Origin: Lithospermum erythrorhizon
Lineage: Eukaryota > Streptophyta > Magnoliopsida > Boraginales > Boraginaceae
Length of the DNA stretch: 64,000 nucleotides
NCBI GenBank assembly: GCA_019722365.1
Contig: JADFUC010000849.1
Span: 1 to 64,000, forward strand
Direction: 5' to 3'
The position numbers and the translations under genes were made by a program. Of this stretch, positions 10,892 through 21,349 are shown one piece after another. The first letter of the stretch is position 1. Every line of letters begins with the position of its first letter. The notes below the pieces were generated by a model. The model did not search any database. It was not told where the DNA came from and saw only the letters and a list, made by a program, of their open reading frames with translations.

Positions 10892-13323
10892 ACCACCGCC
10901 CCAGTCGGCCGCCCGAGGTAGAGAATCATTATAATCCGAACACCGAGTCACCATACCGACGGACGCACGCTAGGAAACTGCTCATCTAAAAAAAAAAAAA
11001 TTGATTACAATTAAACTTCTTTAAAATTCTACAACCACCCTATGGATATTCAAGAACCAACCTGAGATATACACAACATATCCTTAAAAGATGAATGCCT
11101 AAGAAGGCTATTAATGAGAATAAATAACAACGTAATCGAATACAAAATACCGCCGACAAGAAAGTTTGAAAATAAAGTACAACAATCAAAAACAGATTTA
11201 ATATCAAAATCAAATTTAGGACCTCCTCCACCCGACGTCACCCAACACTGAACAACTTCACAATCAGCCGTCTGTCAACCCGCACAAATCTTAAATGCCG
11301 CCCAAAGTTTAAAAGGGCGTGTCTAAATGCAATGAACTTAATAATTCAGAAACTTAAACCCATAATGAATAAACAAACAACATAGAGCCAAACAGCGTGA
11401 TATAAGGCGGTGATATAATCGGGACTGAATGGGTTAGGCTATATTTATACTTGGGAAATTTTTGCTACACTCATAATAACATAGAACATAGGTCTCAATA
11501 ATGAATACAACTCACCGAATAAAATCACACCAAACCACATGAAACATAGAGACTGTAAAAACCATATATCATAGTCATCAATCACTCATCATCAATCAGG
11601 GATACCATCCTGGATTCTAATCCCCATTTAATATAAGCTCAACCCGTCAATCTACAACGCCCATACCAAGTATAAAAAGTTTCTATGTAACTAATCTCTG
11701 AGGCAATCGAAGTTATAAAAGCTCGAGCAACAACGCTTCTATACCTGCTATGAAGAAGCATTAAACAACGCCTATACCTATGTATAAAGTTGATAAGAAC
11801 GCTCTTAAAGAGCCACCCAACCTGGCATGACCTTCCCAATTTAGTCGTATCCTAATACTCAAGTCACCCTCAAAGACGTAGATAACTCTAGCCATCAACT
11901 CTCACAACAACTAGCTACCAACACTCAACAATAGTAATGGAAATGTATAAAAACGCTCCCAATCATAAAAATGCCGACATGCCAATCAATCACAATGCCT
12001 ATAAGGCCAGCAGAATGAAAACACGAAGTCGGCAGCCGTTTACGCCACCAGTAAGTCTTCATGCTACATAACATAATCATATATAATATGATGGCTCATA
12101 ATTTCAAGAATAACATATACCTACATTCCTCACACAATGCACACACACCTCGAATTATTAAATATTCTCACAAAATCATGACTCGCAAAAACATTCGGGA
12201 ATAACATGGACCAACCAGCGAAAGCACTCACCTCTACTAGCTATCAATACAAAAGTCCCTCACGGCTATATCACTTTAACGTGCTCCCTTCCCGGCCAAG
12301 GCCTCAACACCCGTAAAAGCATACTCAGTGAACTAATACCAAGAATTACGCTCGAAAGAATAAACATTACCAACTCTAATCGGAACGATTTAAATCCTGC
12401 CTAACATTTAATGTAAACTATCGAATTATAATCCCATCGGACACAACCAAATGATCCCCCCGCTAAAATTCCATCTTATTACTTTATCATTACAAACTGG
12501 AATCTATAAGTCATTCTAGTTAATCGCCAGGTCCCTAATTAACAACCTATACTCCAAAAATATCACTACAACTCAACTCGGAATTAATACTTTTTTCAAC
12601 TTAACTCCCCTTTAATGAATTTTAAATCACCAATTTAATATCACAATAGCTACAATAAGGTCCCCAATTTAACTTCCTACACATTTAAGGTCCCAGAAAA
12701 ATATCACTCGGAAAAGTCAATTAAAAACCTAAAAATTCAACTCGACCATAACGCTCTCAATCAACTTCTAAATCATGAATTCATCGCCTCTATATACAAT
12801 TACAGAACCCATAACAAACTAAGATTCATCATAAAATTAAGTTATGGAAAAGTCAACAAAAGTCAACTTTAAAAATCAACTAAAAACTCTACTTTCTTAC
12901 CTCAAAATCGTAGGGAAAGCATAAGGCGGCCTTAACAATCAACCTCGAGGATGCTAAGTAGCAACAAACGCACTTAAAGAGAAAATCTCAGTTTGTCTAT
13001 GGGGGTCTCGCCATGAAGAACAAAATGAAGATATTTTGTGATTTTTGTGCTTGATATGATGAAAGATAATCTAACTCTTAAGTCATGAAAATCGCATGTG
13101 AGTTCGTGTTCTAATCACGCGAATCGAGCTATCGAACGACTTAACGACCTAACTTAACTCGAATTATCCCCGGCTATTACTACTAAATTATAAATGTAAT
13201 TCGGCTCAAATAATCACAAAATAATATTATCATCGAAATTATTTATACTATCACCGGTCCCACCCACGATCGAAAATTTTAAATTTTAAATTTTGAATTT
13301 TTTTTAATGTACGAGTTATTACA
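10892..13323 (-). repeat. 5' LTR of element 2
   Basis: It is the inverted homologue of 7206-9772. On the - strand it begins TGTAATAACTCG (13323) and ends near 10892. It contains the subrepeat zone (11640-11830), paired 'gtcaac' motifs at 12840-12880 and a - strand GGTAAGAAAG motif at about 12895. About 2.43 kb. No open reading frame in it looks coding. Confidence 0.8.
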
Positions 13324-13399
13324 TTTTAGTAAAATAAAGAACATATGTTGTTCAAGGGCATAACCAAATCGGCGGGTAGATTTTGATGAAACATTCGCC

Positions 13400-13800
13400 T
13401 CCTATCGCTAGGATTGAACTACACGCATAATATTAGCCTTTGCTAGTTATATGAATTTCAAGCTACATCATATAGATGTTAAAAGTGCGTTTTTAAATGA
13501 TTTTCTAGAAGAAAAAGTTTTTGTAAAACAACTCCCGGGTTTTGAAGATGTAAAATATCTTAATCACGTTTTTAAACTGGATAAAGCCCTTTACGCCAAA
13601 TCAAGCACTCTGGGAGATTGGTATGAAAGACTAAGCAAATATTTAATTGTCAATGGTTTCCCCACAGCGGGAAAGTCGATTCTACGCTTTTCCTCAAAAC
13701 TAATGGCAAACATCTCATCAGAGTCCAAATCTATTATATCTCGGGTTCTACTAACGATCCGTCATAAGTGGAGGAATTCCTCAAAATGATTTAATCGGCT
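13400..13800 (+). pseudogene. Copia reverse transcriptase fragment
   Basis: An open stretch at 13451-13789 encodes MNFKLHHIDVKSAFLNDFLE, then VFVKQLPGFEDVKYLNHVFK, then LDKALYAKSS and WYERLSKYL. This is the hallmark copia RT block ('QMDVK.AFLNG.L.EEV.V.QP.GF', 'KL.KALYGLKQAPR.WYE.L'). The GLKQAPR piece is damaged and the YVDDI box region downstream (about 13720-13790) is not in frame. Confidence 0.88.
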
Positions 13801-14209
13801 TAAAGCCTGAGATGAGTATGACGGACAAATTTTAACTTCTTTCTCGACTCCAAGTAAAGCAAATGGATCTACGTATCTTTACATCCCAAAGTAAAGTTTG
13901 GCATGAAGCTTATCAAAAAGTTTGACATGGCGGATGCAAAGGTGATAAGCACACCAACGGCAACGGCGACAAAGCTGCATGCGATGAACTGGGGCTGACG
14001 AGACAACGCATCGGTGCATGACGTACCTTTCTTTATCTGCTACGCCACCTGATATTATGTTTCCGGCTGATGTTTACGTGCTCGCTTTTCAATCTTGTCC
14101 CAAGGAACCACCTCTAAAGTCAAGTAAACGCATTCTTAGTTATGTTATGAAACCTAGATATTGGACTCTGTATCCTAGGAATAAGACTTTTGACCGCATA
14201 TGATACTGG

Positions 14210-14670
14210 GATGATTATGATGCACAATTTAAGCATACAGCATTGGGTGGTACTTGTCACTTTCTAGGACATCGCCTCACCTCTCGTCTAGTAAAGAAGC
14301 AAATAGTGTAGCCTTATCCACCCGTCGGCCGAATATGTTGTCATAGGTAATTGTGGGGTGTTGGGCGCAAATTTTGTGGATGAAACCTTTAGAAAGACTT
14401 GGACTTAAGTTTCCAATTGTTATTCTCGTCCTTTCGCAACAACACGTGCTATTAATATCAAGTAAAGCACTTCACGGACCAAACACATAGAAATTCGCCA
14501 TCATTTTATTAGTGATCATGTTCAAAAAGGTAATATTAATCTAGAATTTGTAGGCACAAATGACCAACTAGCAGATATTTTCACTAAGCCTTTACTTGAG
14601 GATCAATATAATAAAATCCTAAGCAAGGTGAACTTGGTACTTAGACTTCGGCTAGCCTTTAATTTTGATC
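14210..14670 (+). pseudogene. Copia RNase H fragment
   Basis: Pieces in several frames follow the copia RNase H order: SRLVKKQ (about 14283, for 'S.KQ..VALS..EAEY'), then TKHIEIRHHFI (about 14483-14513), NINLEFVGTNDQLADIFTKP (about 14531-14590), then a leucine-rich end to about 14640. The ADIFTKPL motif is diagnostic of plant copia. Confidence 0.85.
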
Positions 14671-15399
14671 TACGCAGCTATTTTGATTTATAAAGTTTAT
14701 ATGTCTGCATGCTATGCTCCTTATATGCTTTTGATATGTATCAGTCAAATTTAACATTCGGTACATATAAGGACATTGACACGGTAAAAGAAGTTTGTGG
14801 TTACTTCAAGTTGAGTTGGTGGATCTGATAATGAAAGTTCACCTCCCAACATTGTTCGTGCCTCGAGAAAGCGTGCAGGAGAGATAAGCCGCTTACATCG
14901 AAGTTTGAAGGGTCGAGGCAGGTCGGCGGTTGAGGACGCTCTGAGTTATGAAGTCCCTCGACGCCGGGTTTCAATCCAAGGCACGACCTACTCCTGGAGA
15001 ATTCCGTGCTGCCCTCCCTAAGTCCCGACGCTGATGCAAGTGAAGGCCCAAGTCCGGATTTTAGGGCTCCATTCTCACAATCTCTTCTTCCCCATTGCAC
15101 CCCCTCCCCTCCAAACACCAAAAATCACCATTCCTCTCCAAAATCGAACCTTTCCACCACAAATCAACATTATCTTATTTCAAACACTACAATGGCACCC
15201 AACACACAAAGAATCAAGAGAAATGCATTTCAAACCCGCTTACCCACTTTACGCGCCTCGCTTTCAACCTTCACATCAAAATCCTATTATTCGTAGCGCG
15301 GAGAGAGAGTACACGGTTGCTCCCCACACTCTTCATGAAATGCACTGAGTCATTCACAACTCTCAAGTATCTAATTTCAAGGTTGGACTTCATTCTCTA

Positions 15400-16370
15400 C
15401 TACTAAGTTTCGTGTTCATGAACCTCGTTGTTCGTTCAATAATAAGTACGCCCAATTTGAATATCCTGTGAGCAATCTCGTTACGGGTCCGCAAGGGCAG
15501 AGATGCATATTATGCGGGCCTAGAAAATTTAAGTTTGATTTTGATGATTTTGAAAGGCACTTTCACTTACTACTTAAGGGTTTAGCTGATTTCTATATGC
15601 AACACGACTTTCCCGATATTCCCTGAACTCTTAATGTAATTCAACCTTCTCAATCATAATCGGTATTATCCAGTTCTAGTAAACGGCTGATGCTGCGTGG
15701 AAAGGTTACTTCACTAGAGATGAAATGTTTACTCTCAGCCTCATCCGTAAATTATTCCTACACACCTCAAATAGCCAATCCGAACTTAAGGCTCTGGAGT
15801 CCATAGTTCTTTTTAAAATGATCTACCACCAGCAAATAAATCTTCCCTACCTGATCATTAACCAAATCCAAAATGCCATTGGCCGGCTTAACAACATAGA
15901 CAAATTATCCTCATAAGCGATAGCATACGCTTATTGTGTTTGCGAGAACTCACGCTCTAAATACTTCTAATGGTGACGACGGACCAAATGATAAGGAGTC
16001 CCCAGACTTAGGGAGACAGGTTTCTCTCTTAGGAAAATTGGTGTCTCAGTGTGGTTCAACAAAGAAGAAAGTGGATGCATAAATGTCAACGAGGAGCAGG
16101 AGGTTCCTCGGGGATCCTAACGAGTCGAAAGCGAGGCGCATTTAATGACGCGGGCGAGGCCTGCATTTACTCAATACACAGCCGAACGCCTTATGGGCAG
16201 GTCGTGGACACGACTGGCGGGCTTCGCGACTCAACAGATAGACATCAGCGGAGCAACAATCCCGTATACCGGGTATCCTCGGGAGATTTTGACTTGCCGG
16301 GCAAAGCAACTGCGAGCCAGCATTTGTGACTTAGCGCATCTAGAGATTCCATCTACCAGTGGCCCTCCAT
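15400..16370 (+). pseudogene. Envelope-like / plant-transposon-protein region of SIRE type
   Basis: Segments include a KFDFDDFERHFH-like stretch (about 15530) and FKMIYHQQINLPYLIINQIQ (about 15813-15870) followed by a LPY-like motif (about 15905). These resemble the conserved 'K..NLPYLI...M' domain found downstream of pol in SIRE-type elements and in many host-like 'putative plant transposon protein' genes. The frame is interrupted. Assignment is by recalled pattern, not alignment. Confidence 0.55.
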
Positions 16371-16657
16371 CCCCACCTTGATATGCACCGGATGTTTATA
16401 AGAGCCTCTTTGTTGATAACAAAGGGGGAGAAATTATGTCGTTTTTATGTCTTTATGCTTATCTTGCTATGCTTCGTTGTTTCGCTTTCAGATAATACTT
16501 GGTTTCATCTTATTATGTTTCGCACTCGTTATCTTCTTCGTGTCACATGTCAAGTTATATCAGGTATATCTGCTACATTCGTGATTCGCTTACGCTGGTG
16601 GGGAGCTTTGTTATGTATCTTTTTATTCCCCTCTGCATAAGGTAATTTGTTATCATC

Positions 16658-16671
16658 AAAAAGTGCAAGTT
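16658..16671 (+). other. Polypurine tract of copia element
   Basis: CATCAAAAAGTGCAAG immediately precedes TGTTGATCC. It is a slightly altered version of the ATCAAAAAGGGGGAG PPT common in this group, and primes plus-strand DNA. A second purine-rich run, AACAAAGGGGGAGAA, is at about 16418-16433. Confidence 0.6.
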
Positions 16672-17720
16672 TGTTGATCCACCTGACAGTCTGCATTCTT
16701 ACGCTTCAAGATAACAAATTACCTCGATACTAATATCTTTTGATTTTTAGTAGTACGATCGGGGCGGTAAATCGTAGGGGCTTAACTTTATGTCAAATGA
16801 TCAAGGTCGTGGTTAAGAGTCAAGACTTCAGTTTTTATTAGGCCTTATATAAGCAATCCCTATACTAAACTTGTTTTATGTTAGCGAATAAGAATGTAAG
16901 TTTTAATATGAATGAATATTAAAAAACGCTTTTGAAAACAATGTGTCAACTTGATTAGAACTTGAATCGACCCAATATGACCGTGGCATAACGTTTGAAT
17001 TCACACTCAATTAAAGGTCAAATTAGGTTTAAAAACCTCGTGGAGCCTGACTCAAGTGCCTGACCAAGTGGTAGTTCCGAACTCTGTCCCGAAGTCCCAC
17101 CGACTCTCTTCGCATCGAGGCCTGACACGGGTCGGACCTCGCACTTGTTCTTCGACCTAGGTCCCGAACCTAGGGTTTTCTGACGCGTTTTTCGAACTCT
17201 ATAAAAGCCGTCTCATAGCCACCTTTTTTACCTAACTTTTGCACGATTTATGAGGCTATAATTTCATACTTTTCAAAAGCAAAAAGGCATTCTTAATCTC
17301 TCATAAAACTTGATAGCTAGATCGTGACAATTTGTTTGTTCACATTCATTTACTAGTATAATAGCGTCGTTGAAATCCTCGATACGACGGCTCTTAATCG
17401 GGAGAGATTAAGAGATCAAAATTTAAAAGTCAAGCTGGGTTTCTAGCATGTGGTCGCTAAGCGAGATTCACCATATTTCGCGCGAGTTGCCGGCTTCGCA
17501 TCGAATCCCTGTTTTTCTCCATATTCATAGCCAAGTGATTGTTACCGAAATCTCGGTTGGAAAGGCCGAATACGGTCGAGCACTTAGGGAAACCGAAGCT
17601 CGTTAAAAATCATTTAGTCATTTCTTTCCACGTTATTTCATTTTATTTACTATATCTTGACTATTTTGTTGATTTTTATTTTGTTTTGTCATTTTATTAT
17701 TCTCATTTGTGTGGAGTAAT
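16672..17720 (+). repeat. 3' LTR of SIRE-like element (right border approximate)
   Basis: It begins TGTTGATCC directly after the PPT. A TATAAAAG box is at 17200-17207 after GC-richer U3 sequence. No second copy exists in the window, so the right border (somewhere at 17550-17720) cannot be fixed. Confidence 0.55.
17200..17207 (+). promoter_or_regulatory. LTR TATA box (copia)
   Basis: TATAAAAG lies in the 3' LTR, about 530 bp from the LTR start, with GC-richer sequence upstream as is usual for a U3 promoter. Confidence 0.5.
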
Positions 17721-18480
17721 TTAATTAATCCCAAATTAGATTGCTAAATTTTCTAATTCAATCTTAAAACCCAAAAAATCAAAAAGATAGTATAATCCTT
17801 TTTCACCCTCCCCCTCCCTCTGGGCGAGTTGCTCCGCTTAACATGTATAAAGATGAAATAGTATAAAATATAATTAAATTATTATAGTAAAGTAAATCTA
17901 ATAATAATAATAATTTTAAAATAGCATGAAGTTTTGAAAAAAAAATCATTATACACCAGGTCAAGTTACTATTCGTAATTATTATTTTATAGATATTAGT
18001 AATAAAATATATCCTAATAAGCAAAATTTATATGATATTGACATAAAAATTAAAGCATCATTATCTCGATCAATAAAAAGTCAACTTGTATGTTTCATTC
18101 ACAATGGATAATCATATGGGGAATGAGATTCTTTTCTTACTAGTATAAACACATCCTTTGAGTTTAAAAATGAATCACATATGGTTTGAAAATAATGACA
18201 TTAATAAGCTAATAAGATGATGAGAAAATTATACGCATATGTTTACCTTATTTCTCTAAGAATTATAGTTTTAATAATATTGTACTTTTTTAATATGTAG
18301 CCAAATCCTCCATTACTTAAACATCACAAGTTTTGAATTTCTATTAGTCGACCTTACCAATTTCCACCCAATATTCTTTTATGTATAATTGATTGTCAAG
18401 TATAATTTTTACAAAATTATTTAAAGAAGTATGTTGATGCATGACAATTATGATCATCTAACTAATTTAATGACTCTATG
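17721..18480. other. AT-rich non-coding spacer
   Basis: Strongly AT-rich DNA with poly-A/T runs and no open frame that looks coding. A short CT-rich patch (CCCTCCCCCTCCCTC) lies near 17808. I see nothing else to annotate. Confidence 0.6.
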
Positions 18481-18484
18481 TCTT

Positions 18485-19285
18485 CGAAATCTAACTAAAT
18501 AACCAATATAATTTTTCAACCATTTAAATATATAAACATTATGAATACTTTCCATACTAAATTTATTCTAAAAGATCATAAAAAAATTTCTTAATAATAA
18601 AAAATTATTTAAATCTCAACCAACAAAATTTCAAAATTATGAATAGTATATACCACCTCCATCCTAAAAGGTTGTTCGATTTTCTTTTTCAATAGTCAAA
18701 ATTATTTAGAATTTAACCACTAAATTATGAATACTACATGCAAAATCCATCTCTAAAAGAGCATTCAATTTTTTTTTCAATACCAAAATTTTTAAAGCTC
18801 AACGAACAAACTTAAAAATTATGAAAATAATATCATGTGCGCATTCCTAAATTTAAAAAAACAGAATCGATTTTCAATAGTTAAAATGATTTAAAAGTCA
18901 ACCATCAAAATTTAAAATTTAAAAATACTAAGTTTCACATTCATCTCTAAAAGATCGTTCAATTTACTTGTTCAATCGTCAAAATTATTTAAAACTCAAC
19001 CGACAAAACTAAAGAATTATGAAGACTGCATACTACCTCCATCTCAAATATTCATGGATTTTATTTTTTTTCAATAGTTAAACTATTTAATACTCAACCA
19101 CCAAAATTCAAAATTTATAAATACTAAATATGTCGTCTTTCTCTAAAAGATCGCTCAATTTTTTTTTCAATAGTCACAATTATTTAAAACTTCACGAACA
19201 AAATGGATAACTTATGATTACTATATACTTATTACCTTCATGCCTAAGAGATTTTTCAATAGTCAAAATTAACAAATTATTATTA
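18485..19285. repeat. Tandem array of about 95 bp AT-rich units (about eight copies)
   Basis: The phrase 'CTAAAAGATCGTTCAATTTT', followed by 'CAATAGTCAAAATTATTTAA', 'CTCAACCAACAAAATT', 'AAATTATGAATACTA' and 'CCATCTC', recurs in imperfect form at about 18565, 18663, 18752, 18845, 18941, 19040, 19140 and 19230. The spacing is 90-100 bp. Copies diverge from one another by substitutions and short indels. No coding potential. Confidence 0.78.
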
Positions 19286-20489
19286 CGTGTTATTTGTCAA
19301 AATTAATTTTTTAAATGATCAAATTAACAAACTTTTCATTCTAATGTATATATACATAATATTGATTTGAATGACAAAATTATAATATTTTAGTAAATCG
19401 CTTTTAAATATATTAATACTTTAAATATTTTTCATCGTATATTAATAATATTTTTTCATCGTATTTTAACCTGCACTATTCTTAAAATAATACTTTGATT
19501 ATTCAAGTAAAAAATAATGTGTCAATTTTGTATTAAACTTAATAATTTTACAAGAGATTCCTATAATTTCACGCCATATACAACTTGTATCAAATTCCTA
19601 TAATAAAATAATTCTATTTGTACGTAGAATCATATATTATAGGATTTATATTTGTTGTCTTTTTATTTTAATTAAAACTTATCAAAATACAAGATAGATG
19701 TATAGATTAGATATGATAGATTATATAATTGTCATGGTCAAAGATTAAAAAACTTTACGATTTTGATTGACATCCAAAATATTTATTTGAAATCAAAATT
19801 ATTAAGTTAATAGTGAAAGAGATGTTGAAAAATACTATATATATTGATATGGTTTTTTCAAATAAATATATAATATACATTAAAATTATTTGAGATCAAA
19901 ATTTAAAAAAGTAAATTTATTAAAATTTAAATATAATAATTTTTTAGGGGTGAAGGGAGTATTTCTTTAACATAATTGCTCTTAAACGTGCAAGTGAAAC
20001 ATAATTTTTTACATTAAATACTTTGAAAAACTGAAAAATGAGTAACACTTTCATGCCATACCGAGCAACAATTGCCTTTAATTATTAGTACTTATAATGC
20101 TGAACAACCAATTCAACATGATTACTAATAATCCTAGAAAGATCGAGACAAGCGCCTAATCACGAACTTCTAAGTAATCCCATAGATAAACAAACAACTT
20201 CTATTATACTAAAACAAGAAGAAGAAAAAAATTACAAATCATATATTTTCTTGTTTGATTATTTTAAAAACTTGGAGCAGGACTTATGAGTGAAGCAAGG
20301 CACCAAGTTTCACTTTTTCCTGAAACCTGGTTAGAAAATTAAAGGAACTATGATTAGAAAAGTTAAGGAATGATTGCACCGAAATCATTGAAATTATTTA
20401 TTGCCCATGGTTTTATGCCTTTAAGGTCTCACATACTTTGCTTAAAATGGTAAGATAACAAACATAAGCATTTAATTGATTTATTTAAC
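19286..20489. other. AT-rich spacer with MITE debris
   Basis: AT-rich, no credible ORF. GGTGAAGGGAGTA at about 19949-19961 matches the right terminus of the CTCCCTCC-type MITEs seen elsewhere in the window, but a matching left end was not found. Confidence 0.5.
20480..20489. repeat. Target-site duplication, left copy
   Basis: TTTATTTAAC, identical to 21123-21132, directly flanks the inverted-repeat element. Confidence 0.8.
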
Positions 20490-21122
20490 GAGTAAATTGT
20501 ATCCTACCTCCTATATTATTTAAAAATTACACCGTTTATCAATTTATTGCCTATATTATTCATCCCAAACACTCCAATCTCTACCACAATGATGATTAGA
20601 CCATTTTATCCCCATTGATATGTTTATCAATTTTATTTTTTACAATTATCACCATTTCAATCTAAATGACATTTTTATTTTCATAAGTTGAAAATAATAT
20701 TATAAACGATATTTTTATTTTCATAAAGTATCTAATATTATAATCTATATCTCTTTTCATTTTAAATAATCTAGTATTACAATCTTAATTCGTATGAACA
20801 TGTTTACATAAAAATTATAAACAACAACAATCCGAACACAATTGAAAGCATATATATATAAAAATATTTTCTTTATAAAATACAAATGTCATTAAGATTG
20901 AATTTGTAAAGAAGTAAAAAGTGGATACCATGAGGTTAAAATAATATGAGTAAATATCAATGGGGGTAAAATGATCTGAATCAACACTTTTGGTGGAGAT
21001 TTGGTGTTTGGGGATGGTGTGCAATATTTAAAATAATACAAGGAGATAGGATGATAATTAAATTATACAGAGGATAGGATGCAATTTTTAAACAATACAG
21101 GAGGCTACAGTACAAATTACCC
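20490..21122. mobile_element. Non-autonomous Mutator-like element (MULE-type MITE), 633 bp
   Basis: Long terminal inverted repeats: the left arm (GAGTAAATTGTATCCTACCT..., 20490 to about 20650) matches the reverse complement of the right arm (GGGTAATTTGTACTGTAGCC..., about 20950-21122) over roughly 150 bp. This includes paired blocks such as CCCCATTGATAT and CCAAACACYCCAATCTC-like sequence. It is flanked by a perfect 10 bp direct repeat, TTTATTTAAC, at 20480-20489 and 21123-21132. Long TIRs plus a 9-11 bp TSD are the signature of Mutator-like elements. It has no transposase. The - strand open frame at 20815-21024 lies across the interior and right arm and is not convincing as a gene. Confidence 0.82.
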
Positions 21123-21132
21123 TTTATTTAAC
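21123..21132. repeat. Target-site duplication, right copy
   Basis: TTTATTTAAC, identical to 20480-20489. Confidence 0.8.
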
Positions 21133-21349
21133 TATTGTATTACTTTAATGAGCCATGTGGCAAACCAAAATTAGTGTTGATTCTAGGTCAATTTCCTAAT
21201 CACCATTCACCAATTTAATTATCCTCATCATATATATTAGATCGTGGGAAATATAAATGATTGATAAAGATCCATTGTATGGAAAATGAAAATGATTTGT
21301 TGAATATTGTGACAGTATGCTAAGTGGAAGGAACACACACCCCCAAACT

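Larger units (their letters stand above)
9773..13323 (-). mobile_element. Partial sister Ty3/gypsy element (element 2), 5' LTR plus gag
   Basis: On the - strand this reads LTR (13323 to about 10892), PBS (10887-10875), leader, gag (about 10790-9780), then stops at the end of element 1's 3' LTR. The leader is shared with element 1: - strand CTTTTTGTTAAAAATC at about 10775-10795 matches 2521-2545. The abrupt switch at 9772/9773 is what an insertion of element 1 into element 2's gag would give. Confidence 0.8.
13330..17720 (+). mobile_element. SIRE-like Ty1/copia element, 5'-truncated and decayed
   Basis: RT, RNase H, an envelope-like region, PPT and 3' LTR follow one another on the + strand. 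RT followed by RNase H with integrase expected upstream is copia order. The additional ORF region after RNase H with SIRE-type sequence points to the SIRE/Maximus clade. The 5' LTR, gag and integrase are absent: the left edge at about 13325-13340 adjoins the start of element 2's LTR. The exact right end of the 3' LTR was not resolved. Confidence 0.8.
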
